A stretch of DNA of 64,000 bases from CBDCYS01 sp965226185 (lineage in GTDB: Bacteria > Acidobacteriota > Terriglobia > Bryobacterales > UBA6623). Positions 1 through 9,136 of this stretch are shown in pieces. Numbering within the stretch: the first letter of the stretch is position 1; each line of letters opens with the position of its first letter. The notes under the pieces were generated by a model. It was not told where the DNA came from and searched no databases. It was given only the letters and a program-made list of their open reading frames with translations. The stretch covers positions 806,001 to 870,000 of the forward strand of contig CBDDCT010000006.1 of NCBI GenBank assembly GCA_965226185.1, in the 5' to 3' direction. The position numbers and the translations under genes are program-made.

Positions 1-42
1 CAAGTGCCGGCTGGTGAATCTAATCATGCAGGAGACAATACG

Positions 43-384
43 ATGGCAAACGATAAGCGCTACATCACACTGACCGAGGAGAACTTCCAAAAAGAGGTTC
101 TCGAGAGCAACCAACCCGTCTTGGTGGACTTCTGGGCAGCCTGGTGCGGCCCCTGTCTCGTCCTGGGCCCGGTCGTCGAAGAACTCGCGGGCGAACTCGC
201 CGGGCAGGCAAAAGTCGGCAAGCTGAACGTAGATGAAAACCCCGGCATTGCCTCTCAATACGGAATCCGCTCGATTCCGACAGTATTGATCTTTGACAAG
301 GGAAAGCTCGCCGACAGTACGATCGGGGTTGTTCCGAAAGAAACGCTCCGAGACAAGATCAATGGCCTCGTCTCAGCCGCGTAA
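43..384 (+). CDS. trxA: Thioredoxin
   Basis: Small cytoplasmic thiol-disulfide oxidoreductase of 113 residues, the usual thioredoxin length. The active site WCGPC lies at residues 34-38, the fold residue Asp in VDFWA precedes it, and the cis-proline motif SIPT is present near residue 75. An open frame extends upstream to a GTG at 4, but the ATG at 43 is preceded by AGGAGA (30-35), matches the usual N-terminus and is chosen. It would reduce disulfides in cytoplasmic proteins using electrons from thioredoxin reductase; no reductase gene is visible here. It is convergent with alanine dehydrogenase, 72 bases downstream. Confidence 0.95.
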   Translation: MANDKRYITLTEENFQKEVLESNQPVLVDFWAAWCGPCLVLGPVVEELAGELAGQAKVGKLNVDENPGIASQYGIRSIPTVLIFDKGKLADSTIGVVPKETLRDKINGLVSAA

Positions 385-456
385 GAAGACGGATATGGCA
401 ACGAAAGTCCATTCGACGGCCGGCCCGGACTGTTCTCGCCCCAGCCGATTCCTCAA

Positions 457-1566
457 TCAGGCTGGTTGAAGAGGTTGCCACTCACGGCCTTGAGATCCGG
501 CAACGGCCGAGTTCGTAATCTGTCCGCGGTGCGTGTTGACTCCTTGGCGCAACGGTTCACTTTCCGCCACTGCACGGTCAAAGCCATGATCCGCTAGTAG
601 CTGCAGGTACGGCAGAGTGGCGTTCGTCAGGGCGAGAGTCGACGTGTGCGGCACGAGCGCGGGGATATTCGGCACGCAGTAATGGATGACGCCATCAACT
701 TCGTAGACCGGCTCGCTGTGAGAAGTAGGACGAGATGTTTCCGAGCAGCCCCCTTGATCGATGGCGACATCGACGAAGACCGCCCCTTTCCGCATGTTTC
801 CCACCGCTTCGCGGCGAACCACCTTGGGAGCCGAAGAACCTGGGATAAGGACAGCTCCAATCACGAGGTCGGCTTTTGCCAGCAGCTCAGCGACGGCCGC
901 GGGGTTGGAAGCCAGGGTGGCGACGCGGCCTGAAAAAATTTCGTCCAGCCGGCGGAGCCGCATCAGGCTCCTGTCCAAAATCGTGACATTCGCCCCGGTT
1001 CCGAGCGCGACCTTGGCGGCGTTGGTTCCGACAACGCCCCCGCCAAGGATAGCGACTTGCGCCGGAGGGACACCGGGCACGCCGCCTAACAGAACACCGC
1101 GCCCGCGGTCGTGCTTCTCCAGGAACCGCGCGCCCACCTGAACCGACAACCGGCCGGCCACTTCGCTCATGGGGACTAGCAGAGGAAGAGCCCCGTCCGC
1201 TTCACGAACGGTCTCATAGGCAATCGATGTGACGCCGGATCGGACGAGCGCTTCTGTCAGCCCAGGCAGTGGCGCGAGGTGGAGGTAGGTAGCCAAAACA
1301 ACCCCGGGACGGAAGTACGCATACTCGGCCGGTTGAGGCTCCTTCACTTTGACGACCAGGTCTGCTTGCCGCCATACGTCCTGTGCCGAGTCGAGAAGAA
1401 TAGCGCCGGCGGCCTGGTACTCATGGTCCGGCAATGCGCTAGCTTTACCGGCGCCGGCCTCAACGAGGATCTCGTGTCCGGACTCGCGCAACATCTCCAC
1501 GCCGCTCGGTACCAAACCGACACGAGTCTCGTGGTCTTTGACTTCAGCGGGAATTCCGATGACCAT
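457..1566 (-). CDS. ald: Alanine dehydrogenase
   Basis: Predicted NAD-dependent L-alanine dehydrogenase, 369 residues (family about 370), interconverting alanine with pyruvate and ammonia. Seen: the N-terminal IGIPAEVK motif, KVKEP with the substrate-binding lysine near residue 75, YLHLA with His96, the Rossmann GGGVVG near residues 174-179, and VDVAIDQGG in the C-terminal half. These match alanine dehydrogenase rather than the transhydrogenase alpha subunit, which is longer and has a membrane part. GAGAGG lies just upstream of the ATG. It stands alone on the minus strand. The C-terminus runs a few residues past the usual end but shows no disruption. Confidence 0.95.
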   Translation of the reverse strand: MVIGIPAEVKDHETRVGLVPSGVEMLRESGHEILVEAGAGKASALPDHEYQAAGAILLDSAQDVWRQADLVVKVKEPQPAEYAYFRPGVVLATYLHLAPLPGLTEALVRSGVTSIAYETVREADGALPLLVPMSEVAGRLSVQVGARFLEKHDRGRGVLLGGVPGVPPAQVAILGGGVVGTNAAKVALGTGANVTILDRSLMRLRRLDEIFSGRVATLASNPAAVAELLAKADLVIGAVLIPGSSAPKVVRREAVGNMRKGAVFVDVAIDQGGCSETSRPTSHSEPVYEVDGVIHYCVPNIPALVPHTSTLALTNATLPYLQLLADHGFDRAVAESEPLRQGVNTHRGQITNSAVAGSQGREWQPLQPA

Positions 1567-2018
1567 AGTTCGGCCTCTCTTTTTACCTTACCTTGCCTCG
1601 CGCGTTCAGTCAGATTGCCAGTGTTCGCTGATCTTTGGCCGGGGATCCGTGCGGAGTTGCGGCACGCCGGTGAATCGCGGATCGTCTTGACCATATTTGC
1701 GCATCGAGAACTCCGTCACTCTAGGTGAAGCGGCCATCTGTTGGATTGTGGCGGGTATGGCGCCGCGCGCATTCCACGACCATCCATAATGCAAGACGCA
1801 TGCCATTCACGGACGGAGACGAAAACTGATCCAAAGCAGGCTATCGGGTCAAATGCCCCTAGCTGAGTGATTCACCCGAGGTCAGCCTCGGACCAGGCGA
1901 GCGGCAGACGGTGGGACCCTCCCATTAGGATTCGGTTAGAGTCCAGGGAAACGCAGCGCAGCCACTATCGTTTTGGAACGCGGCGTGCATGGCTCAAGCA
2001 AAGGAGGTAACAACAGCG
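1567..2018. other. Intergenic region
   Basis: About 450 bases between the divergent alanine dehydrogenase and dksA-like genes. It must hold the promoters of both. No convincing coding sequence, RNA gene or strong hairpin is seen; short open frames here lack family features. Confidence 0.5.
2001..2008 (+). promoter_or_regulatory. Ribosome binding site deciding the dksA-like start
   Basis: AAGGAGGT lies 10 bases before the ATG at 2019. It falls inside the longer frame opening at 1989, so the downstream ATG is preferred. Confidence 0.8.
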
Positions 2019-2387
2019 ATGACGGGACGGGAGCTCCAAGCACTTCGAAAACGACTGGAACAGAAGTCGAAGGATCGGACTCAACTTCACAGGGGCACCA
2101 GCCTCTTGGCGAGAGAGAGATCGACCGATTACCTGGACGATGCGCAAGCGGAGGTCGACTGCGGCTTGGCGGTTTGCGTCATCAATGAAGATTGGAAGGT
2201 CAAGAACGCCGTACGCTCCGCGCTGGATCGAATGCGGAGCGGAAAGTATGGCACCTGCGAGTGGTGCCATGAGCCCATCCAATCGAAGCGTTTGAGCGCG
2301 GTCCCTTGGGCGACCCGCTGCGCCCGCTGCCAAACTTTGCACGAGGCTGCTGAGGACGAAACGGGCGTTTACCGGAGCGCCGCTTGA
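2019..2387 (+). CDS. DksA/TraR-family zinc-finger protein
   Basis: 122-residue protein with an N-terminal coiled-coil-like half (RELQALRKRLEQK) and a C-terminal four-cysteine zinc finger with Cys80, Cys83, Cys101 and Cys104. This is the layout of DksA/TraR proteins, which enter the RNA polymerase secondary channel and modulate transcription with or without ppGpp. The tip of the coiled coil, where DksA carries acidic residues, reads DYLDDAQAE and is compatible. The start is set by a strong ribosome binding site; an ATG 30 bases upstream is the alternative. It appears monocistronic. Its specific regulatory targets cannot be read from the sequence. Confidence 0.88.
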   Translation: MTGRELQALRKRLEQKSKDRTQLHRGTSLLARERSTDYLDDAQAEVDCGLAVCVINEDWKVKNAVRSALDRMRSGKYGTCEWCHEPIQSKRLSAVPWATRCARCQTLHEAAEDETGVYRSAA

Positions 2388-2526
2388 CGAAAGGCGAGCG
2401 GGGTGGCAGCCGCGGGTTCACAAAGCTTCCAGAGGGCCTTCTTTTCCCAGCGCGGTCTCGGAAAAGGCGCAGGCGTTGTGGAACAAGGGGCCGCATTTTA
2501 CATCTTCGGCACGCCTCAGGCCGGCC

Positions 2527-3964
2527 TCATTGAGTGACTCCAAGCGCGGTCAGGATTTCCGGGTCCGACTCTTCCAGCGCAAGTAACTCGTGACAACTGC
2601 TGCAGTCTTGAGTGATCACCTTTTCGCCGTCCGTGGAGGTATGCAGATCGTCGTGACAGCGAAAACAACCCGGGAACTCGGTGTGGCCGATGTTGTCGTG
2701 GTACGTTCCCCAGGTGACGTTCATTTCAGGGAATATGTTCCTTTGATAGATCGACAATAGCCCCTGACCGGCCTGGCGGACGGCCTCGATGCGGCCGGCG
2801 AGGATTTGGGGATGCCGCGTCCGGTAGAACTCCTCCAAAGCTGCCGGGATGGCTGTTTGGGCGTCGGCCTTCGAGGGATAATCGACGCCGAGGATTTCCA
2901 GCCCTTGCTGCTTGACGAACGGCAGCGTAGGGTCGATCCTGCCGTCGGCGAGCGCGGAATCCACGGCTCTTTCGGCTGACTCAAAGGAGTGGGTCGGCCG
3001 GTTGTGGCAATCGATGCAGTCCATGATCCTGCGCTCGTAGCCGGCTTCCTGCCCGGGCTTCCATTCCTCGGTAACGTACTCGGTTGACTGGCCCGCCGCG
3101 TCGGTGTAGCGGACCCAGGGAATCGTTTGACGCGAGGGGTCGGAAGCATACTCGATTCGGACGCCAGCAGCCAGATGGGAGCCGTGAATGCCAGTTGGGG
3201 CGTTGCCCCCGCCGATTTTCATCAGCAGAGCGGTCTTCGAGGGGGTGTTTTCTTCGTCCGCGGCGAACTTGTCCCAAATCCGCAAGCGGTAGCCGCTGAA
3301 CTGGGCCGGCCAATGGCAAGTTTCGCATGTTTCACGGGCCGGCCGGAGATTCGAGACGGGCGCTGGAATTGGGCGGGGAAAGGTATCGAATAGGACCGCA
3401 AAAACTTGTCCGGCGCCGCTCAACTTGCTGCGGACGAACCAGGAAGCCCCTGAACCGATGTGACAATCCACGCACTTAACCCTGAAGTGCGGCGAGTCCT
3501 GATAGGCGGTAAATTCCGGAGCCATGGCGCTATGACATGCCTGTCCGCAAAAGGTGGTGGAGCCCATGTATTCGACGGCGGCGAAAGTGTAGTGCCCGCC
3601 GATGATCATGTTCGCGAGCGTTGTGGCCCCGGCAAACACGAGGAGTCTGCGAAATTGGCGATTTCCCCAGTCCACGGGCGGAAGTTCGGCGGGATACGTT
3701 TTTCGGCGTTTCTCCTTGCCGAAACGCAGGTAGACGCCCAACGGAATGAATGCGAGGCCGGTGAAGAACAGAGAAGGCAGCGCGAGATAGAACAGGATCC
3801 CCAGATAGGGGTGTTCGGCGCCTGCTTCGCCAAGATACATCGGCAGCATGAAGAACCATGAAAGCCCCGCCGGTCGTGGTCAGCAACACACCGAAAAAAC
3901 TGATTGCGTTGTTGGAAAGGTAAACCAGGGGGGTAAGCCAGCCCTGTTCGTCAAAGACTTTCAT
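2527..3964 (-). pseudogene. NapC/NirT-like multiheme membrane cytochrome c (frameshifted)
   Basis: Membrane-anchored cytochrome of the kind that takes electrons from the quinol pool and feeds periplasmic carriers. The N-terminus (MKVFDEQGW at 3964, then a hydrophobic segment VYLSNNAISFFGVLLTT) is in a different frame from the remaining 440-residue part, which opens at 3849. The frames meet near 3850-3856: dropping one base would join GGAF directly to WFFMLPMYLG. The larger part shows further hydrophobic segments (LGILFYLALPSLFF, LLVFAGATTLANM) and six heme sites: one CX3CH (CGQACH), then CVDCH, CETCH, CIDCH, CFRCH and CSSCH. It is divergent from the omcA-like gene. It is either truly frameshifted or the contig has a one-base error. 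Confidence 0.85.
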
Positions 3965-4032
3965 TTTGGTTTCTGGTCGCTATCTTCTTGTCGGTCCGCA
4001 CCCAGCGATGCGAAGGCATGATGGGTTCCTGA

Positions 4033-4045
4033 ATGACGGCGTCAT
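4033..4045. promoter_or_regulatory. Palindrome between divergent cytochrome genes
   Basis: ATGACG-G-CGTCAT is a perfect inverted repeat with a single central base. It lies in the 200-base gap between the divergent NapC-like and OmcA-like genes, a natural place for an operator. The regulator is unknown and chance cannot be excluded. Confidence 0.35.
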
Positions 4046-4164
4046 GTCCCCTTGCGCTCTTCTGTGGCATGAAAACGCCGCGAAGGAAGGGAGAAGATGG
4101 TATTCGCCGTGCAACGGATATTGGCAGAGTTCAAAACCGTTTTGTTCAAGTTGGAGGGAATAAG

Positions 4165-6210
4165 ATGAACTGGACACAGAACAGACTTCCCCGCCGGTGG
4201 CTAGTCGGGTTACTGTTCGCCGTGCTGGCCGGATTAGTTGTTTCCGTAGCGGCCGAAAGGCCAATATTCACGAAAAACCAGAAAGCATTCTATCTGACCG
4301 AGCAGGAGTTGGCCTTCATCCGGCCGGGGCTCCTCGTCAAGATCATGGATGCGTCTATTGATGAAGACGGAACGATCCAGGCCCGCTTTACCGCCACCGA
4401 CCCCAGGGGGCTGCCGCTCGACAGGACTGGCATCTTCACTCCGGGCGCGGTGTCCACGAGCTGGATAGCCGCGGTCCTTCCCGCCGGCGAAGATTTGTAT
4501 ACAGCCTACACGACGCGGATGTCGACAAGTCCGATTACGAACGACACTGCTATCCAAGCCTCAAGTGACAGTGGTGGTACCTACGAAAAGGTGGCCGACG
4601 GCGAATACATGTACACCTTCGCGACCAGGGCCCCGTTAAACTTTGACCGCGGCGCCACGCATACGATCGGAGTCTACGCTAGGCGTGATCTCACGGAATT
4701 CGACCTCGGCCAGCCTTCGGACGATGACACGTTTAACTTTGTGCCTGACGGCTCGGAAGTGACCAAAGTACGGGACATCGTGAGAACGGCGACCTGCAAC
4801 TCCTGCCACACGCGCTTGACCTTACACGGCCGCCGGCACTCCACGGAGTTGTGCATCATGTGCCACCAGCCGCAGAGCACCGACCCGGATACCGGCAACA
4901 CCGTCGACATGGCGACGATGATCCACAAGATTCACATGGGCGCCGAGCTTCCGAGCGTACAGGCCGGAACGCCTTATCAAATCATCGGCTTTCGGCAGAG
5001 CGTTCACGATTATTCAACGGTCGAGTATCCGGCCGACGTGCGGCGCTGCGAGACCTGCCACACCGGTGGAACGCAGTCGAATGTCTATTTGACGAATCCG
5101 TCCCGGCGGGCCTGCGGCAGTTGCCACGACAACGTCAATTTCGCGACCGGCGAGAACCATGCCGACCTCCCGCAGGTCTCCGACAACCAGTGCAACAATT
5201 GCCACATCCCCGAGGGTGAGCTGGAGTACGACATTTCCATCATCGGCGCTCATACGATTGAAGAGTATTCCAAGGAACTCAAAGGAGTGAACATCGAGTT
5301 TGTCAGCGTGACCGACACCGCCCCCGGGCGCAACCCCACCGCCACCTTCACGGCCTTGGACGATGCTGGCAATCCGCTCATTCCCAGCGAAATGAACCGC
5401 CTTCGATTGATGCTGGCAGGCAACACGACCGACATTTCTCAATACTGGAGCGAGGATGCCGGGAGTGCTGAAGGCAGCGGCGGAACCTACGCCTACACCT
5501 TCGAGAGAGGGATACCCGAAGACGCGGAAGGAAGCTGGCTCGTTGGCGTGGAAGCCCGCAATGTGCAGACACTGCTTGCTGGAACCACCCAGGAGCGGAC
5601 TGACGTTCGGGACGCCGCCGACAACACGGTCTTCTACTTCCCGGTCACCGACGCGGAGGCAAAACCGCGCCGCGCCGTCGTTGCCCAGGAAAAGTGTGAC
5701 GCTTGCCATTACGACCTGAGCTTGCACGGCAATAATCGCAACGCCGTTGAGTACTGCGTGGCCTGCCACAATCCGCTCAACACGGATGAAACGGTACGCC
5801 CGGAGGGCGAGCTCCCGATTGAGACCATTAACTTTAAGCAGATGATTCATAAGATCCACACCGGGGAGGAAATCGACGAAAGCCTCAAGCCCTATGTAAT
5901 TTTCGGTTTCCGGGGCAGCAGACACGAGTTCAGCGAGGTACGTTTCCCCGGTGACCGCAGGGAATGCACCATCTGTCACGTCGATGGGACGCAGCAGTTG
6001 CCCTTGCAGGAGGGACTGTTGTCGGTCGAAGCGCCGCGTGATCACATGAAAACGCAACTGCCCATCAGTGGCGCTTGCCTCTCGTGCCACACGAACCTAT
6101 CCGCCGCCGCGCACGCGGATATCAACACCTCACCGAATCTCGGCGAGTCCTGCGACGTGTGTCACGGTCCGGATGCCGATTTCTCGGTTGATCGCATGCA
6201 TGCAAGATGA
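4165..6210 (+). CDS. OmcA/MtrC-family decaheme c-type cytochrome
   Basis: 681-residue secreted cytochrome with exactly ten CXXCH heme sites in two groups of five: CNSCH, CIMCH, CETCH, CGSCH, CNNCH, then CDACH, CVACH, CTICH, CLSCH, CDVCH. Beta-rich domains precede each group, the layout of MtrC/OmcA outer-surface terminal reductases. The chosen ATG has GGAGGG at 4153-4158 and begins a signal peptide (RRWLVGLLFAVLAGLVVSV). A longer frame from 4033 has no such support. There is no lipobox cysteine, unlike Shewanella MtrC, so anchoring may differ. It probably passes electrons to extracellular acceptors such as metal oxides. A terminator follows before the mtrAB-like genes. Confidence 0.92.
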   Translation: MNWTQNRLPRRWLVGLLFAVLAGLVVSVAAERPIFTKNQKAFYLTEQELAFIRPGLLVKIMDASIDEDGTIQARFTATDPRGLPLDRTGIFTPGAVSTSWIAAVLPAGEDLYTAYTTRMSTSPITNDTAIQASSDSGGTYEKVADGEYMYTFATRAPLNFDRGATHTIGVYARRDLTEFDLGQPSDDDTFNFVPDGSEVTKVRDIVRTATCNSCHTRLTLHGRRHSTELCIMCHQPQSTDPDTGNTVDMATMIHKIHMGAELPSVQAGTPYQIIGFRQSVHDYSTVEYPADVRRCETCHTGGTQSNVYLTNPSRRACGSCHDNVNFATGENHADLPQVSDNQCNNCHIPEGELEYDISIIGAHTIEEYSKELKGVNIEFVSVTDTAPGRNPTATFTALDDAGNPLIPSEMNRLRLMLAGNTTDISQYWSEDAGSAEGSGGTYAYTFERGIPEDAEGSWLVGVEARNVQTLLAGTTQERTDVRDAADNTVFYFPVTDAEAKPRRAVVAQEKCDACHYDLSLHGNNRNAVEYCVACHNPLNTDETVRPEGELPIETINFKQMIHKIHTGEEIDESLKPYVIFGFRGSRHEFSEVRFPGDRRECTICHVDGTQQLPLQEGLLSVEAPRDHMKTQLPISGACLSCHTNLSAAAHADINTSPNLGESCDVCHGPDADFSVDRMHAR

Positions 6211-6240
6211 CGGTTCCTCGCTAAGAGTGCGTACTCATAC

Positions 6241-6273
6241 GGGCGGCGGCTTAGCGGCTGCCGCCCTTTTTTT
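6241..6273 (+). terminator. Rho-independent terminator after the omcA-like gene
   Basis: A 10-bp stem (6241-6250 with 6257-6266, one G-T pair), a 6-base loop and a run of seven T (6267-6273). It separates the surface cytochrome from the mtrA/mtrB-like genes, so full read-through is unlikely unless it is leaky. Confidence 0.9.
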
Positions 6274-6299
6274 GACGAATCTTGACAAAAGAAACAAAG

Positions 6300-7187
6300 A
6301 TGCGCTGGCGAATTCAAACGGTCTTGATTGCTTGCTGGGTAACAGCGTCTTGGGCGCAGGCGCCGCCAACTGAGCTTCCCGAGGGCTACGCGGGGTCGGA
6401 AATGTGCGCTTACTGTCATGAGGACATTTCGGCGGCGTTTTCAGCGAGCCCCCACGGAGTGATCGAAAGTGTCGCTAAAGGACGCTGGGAGGCCCGGGGC
6501 TGCGAGGCTTGTCACGGCACGGGCGGCGAGCACTCCGAGACCATGGAGCCGGACAATATTCTCGGCTTCAAATCCGAATTCGCGGATGATGCGAACCGGG
6601 CTTGCCTGGCCTGCCATCAAGGAGATTCCACCCATCGCGGGCGGCTGTTTGGCTCGCACAATCGAAACTCGCTCAATTGTCTGGCGTGCCACTCGGTTCA
6701 CCAGCCCGCTGCGCGGCCCTTGCTGGCTGTCGAAAGTGATCAGCTTTGCACCTCGTGTCACGCGGCCGAACGGGCTGATTTCAATCGGCCGTTCTCGCAC
6801 CGGCTGAAGGAAAAGGCAATCCAGTGCGTAGATTGTCACAACCCGCACGGCCGTTCTTCAGCTTCCTCCGTGCGCCGGGTGGCCGCCAATGAACCGGGTT
6901 GTCTGGCTTGCCACGCTGACAAGCGGGGACCTTTCCCGTTTGAGCATGCGCCGGTCAAGCTTGAAAAATGCACGGTCTGCCACGAGGCTCACGGGTCGGC
7001 GAACCCCAGAATGCTCATCCGGCACGACCAGAGCCAGCTTTGCCTGGAATGTCACGCCGGCTCGCTTTCCACATTGGGCGGCCTGACGCCGGGTTTTCAC
7101 GATCTGCGCAGTGCCCGCTTCCAAAACTGCACGGTGTGCCATTCCAAGATCCACGGGTCGTTTGTCAGCAGGGACTTTCTGAAATGA
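6300..7187 (+). CDS. MtrA/DmsE-type periplasmic decaheme cytochrome c
   Basis: 295 residues with a signal peptide (VLIACWVTASWAQA) and ten CXXCH sites: CAYCH, CEACH, CLACH, CLACH, CTSCH, CVDCH, CLACH, CTVCH, CLECH, CTVCH. Length and heme number fit the MtrA/DmsE/PioA family, which sits inside a beta-barrel porin and wires electrons through the outer membrane. The ATG at 6300 is chosen; a TTG at 6282 in the same frame is possible. Its stop overlaps the start of the barrel gene in ATGA, so the two are translationally coupled, as expected for a stoichiometric porin-cytochrome complex. Confidence 0.92.
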   Translation: MRWRIQTVLIACWVTASWAQAPPTELPEGYAGSEMCAYCHEDISAAFSASPHGVIESVAKGRWEARGCEACHGTGGEHSETMEPDNILGFKSEFADDANRACLACHQGDSTHRGRLFGSHNRNSLNCLACHSVHQPAARPLLAVESDQLCTSCHAAERADFNRPFSHRLKEKAIQCVDCHNPHGRSSASSVRRVAANEPGCLACHADKRGPFPFEHAPVKLEKCTVCHEAHGSANPRMLIRHDQSQLCLECHAGSLSTLGGLTPGFHDLRSARFQNCTVCHSKIHGSFVSRDFLK

Positions 7188-9136
7188 GGGCCACACCCAA
7201 CATCGTCGCCGGCGGGCTTCTCCTGCTGGGACTGTGCGGGCCGGCCTTCGCTCAAGACGCATCAGTTCCAGATCCTTCGTTGGGGGAGAAGCTTACGGCA
7301 ACATTTGACTTTGGAAATCGCTGGGTTCAAGACATTGCCGGGAGCACTGACACTTACCGCAGTTTGGTCGATCTTGGGGAGGGCCCGAAGCTATTTGGCG
7401 CCAAGGTCGCCTATCGCAACCCGGCCGGCCGGCTCGCCGACCGCATCGACATCACGGCGAACTCGTGGGGAGGGGATCCTTACAACAGCGGGCGCCTCGA
7501 GGCCGAGAGGTCGGGGGCTTATTCCCTTCGTATGGACTATCGCAATGTCGTCTACTTCAACTCCCTGCCAACTTTCGCCAATCCATTGCTTGGGGAGGGA
7601 GTGTTGTTCAGCCAGCGTTCGTTTGATATGCAGCGTCGGCAGTTTGATGCCACTCTTCGCGTAAAGCCGCAAGCGAGAATCACTCCTTTCTTTGTGTACT
7701 CACACGCAGCGGGTTTTGGCCGGGGCGTAACGACCTTTGTCAGCGACGGGAACGAGTTTCCCGTGCAAACCGACTTAGATGACTTGCTGCATACAGTCCG
7801 GGGCGGGGCGGAAATCGAGTTTTCGAAGTTGAGCTTGACGCTGGAACAGGGGGGCACGGTTTATAACGACCAGCAAGAAATCTTCTTTGGAGCAGGCGGC
7901 AACCGGGGTAATCGCCGGACAACCCTTTTCGGCCGGCAGTTGGTACTTGACAGCCTGCGCCAGAGCTATGACGCCAGCGGCAATGGCGTTTTCAACCGTG
8001 CCGTGGTGCAGGGCCACCCTTGGGAGCGGCTGAGCTTCTCGGGACAGTTTCTCTATAGCCAGCCGTCGATCGAGGTGAATTACCAGGAAGAAGCGGCGGG
8101 CGACCTTTTTGCCTTGCGCGCGCTTGCGCCCTTCACGACCCAGGTGGGGAGCTCGCCGGCAGAGGCCAACCGGCCCCATTCGTCGGGGTCCTGGGGCACC
8201 GAGGTTCGGCCCATCGGCCGGCTGCGAGTCGTACAGTCGTGGTATACCGACCGCTTCCACATCTCGGCGGGGGCTTTCTCCAGCCAAATGCGAGATACGA
8301 GCCGCGAAGGTGAAACGGAGCTGCAAACTTTTGATCTGCTGGTCCTCAACTACAATCAGCACCAGCTCGACGTTATCTATGATGTCGGCGACAGGGTGAC
8401 TCTGCGTGGCGGCCACCGCTATGTTTGGGGCGACGCCCAGGTGCGGGAGCCGACCTTGCAACTGCGGGCCGATCGCGGCGCAAACGGGAAGATACGGCGG
8501 CACGTCGGTTTGGCGGGTGGCGTCATACGCGCGAGGCCCGGCCTGTCGATTACCATGGATTTTGAAGCTTTCCCGGGCGACCAAACCTTCTTTCGGACGG
8601 GCTTGATGGACTACCAGAAGGGCAAAGTCCGCGCGCGCTACCGCGTTAAGCCGTCTCTCACGTTCAGCGGGTCGTTCTCGATCCTCGATAACCAGAACTC
8701 CGACCCCGAGGTTCGCTTCGAGATGCAGAGCCGGCAGAGTTCGTTCAGCGCCTATTGGACACCCGGCGGCAACCGGCGCTTCAGCCTGCTGGCGGATTAC
8801 ACGCGCTCAACGTTGCATAGCAGTATCCCAATCGTGGTCGGCCCCTTCCTCGAGAGGCGCCTGGCGAGTTACCGGGATAACGGTCACAATGCCGGAGCCT
8901 ATGGGGAGATCAACCTCGCGCGGAATGTTAGCCTGAGTCTGGGCGGAAGCTTGTCGGTCAATTCCGGCAGCCGTCCCACCCGCTATTACCAGCCCCAAGC
9001 CCGGGTGGAAGTGCCTTTGGCGGGGCGAGTTTCGTGGACCGCGGAGTGGCGCTGGTATGGATTTACGGAAAGGAGGTTCGCCTATGAGAACTTTCGCACG
9101 CACATCATTGCGACAGGCCTTCAGTTGCATCTCTAA
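7184..9136 (+). CDS. MtrB/PioB-type outer-membrane beta-barrel
   Basis: 650-residue protein with a signal peptide (GGLLLLGLCGPAFA) followed by alternating polar/hydrophobic strands across its whole length and an aromatic C-terminal strand (THIIATGLQLHL), as in outer-membrane barrels. Size, position directly after the MtrA-type gene and ATGA overlap identify it as the MtrB/PioB porin that holds the decaheme wire. The frame is open further upstream (to 6968) but that part overlaps the cytochrome gene. The N-terminal CXXC pair known from Shewanella MtrB is not seen. The next gene's ribosome binding site and start lie inside its 3' end. Confidence 0.85.
   Translation: MRATPNIVAGGLLLLGLCGPAFAQDASVPDPSLGEKLTATFDFGNRWVQDIAGSTDTYRSLVDLGEGPKLFGAKVAYRNPAGRLADRIDITANSWGGDPYNSGRLEAERSGAYSLRMDYRNVVYFNSLPTFANPLLGEGVLFSQRSFDMQRRQFDATLRVKPQARITPFFVYSHAAGFGRGVTTFVSDGNEFPVQTDLDDLLHTVRGGAEIEFSKLSLTLEQGGTVYNDQQEIFFGAGGNRGNRRTTLFGRQLVLDSLRQSYDASGNGVFNRAVVQGHPWERLSFSGQFLYSQPSIEVNYQEEAAGDLFALRALAPFTTQVGSSPAEANRPHSSGSWGTEVRPIGRLRVVQSWYTDRFHISAGAFSSQMRDTSREGETELQTFDLLVLNYNQHQLDVIYDVGDRVTLRGGHRYVWGDAQVREPTLQLRADRGANGKIRRHVGLAGGVIRARPGLSITMDFEAFPGDQTFFRTGLMDYQKGKVRARYRVKPSLTFSGSFSILDNQNSDPEVRFEMQSRQSSFSAYWTPGGNRRFSLLADYTRSTLHSSIPIVVGPFLERRLASYRDNGHNAGAYGEINLARNVSLSLGGSLSVNSGSRPTRYYQPQARVEVPLAGRVSWTAEWRWYGFTERRFAYENFRTHIIATGLQLHL
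9069..9077 (+). promoter_or_regulatory. Ribosome binding site inside the mtrB-like gene
   Basis: AAAGGAGGT lies 6 bases before the ATG at 9084 and fixes the start of the four-repeat cytochrome, which overlaps the barrel gene by 53 bases. Confidence 0.85.

Noticed and set aside
5014..6090. 358-codon minus-strand frame opposite the OmcA-like gene
   Set aside because: The plus strand has ten ordered heme motifs; the minus frame has none.
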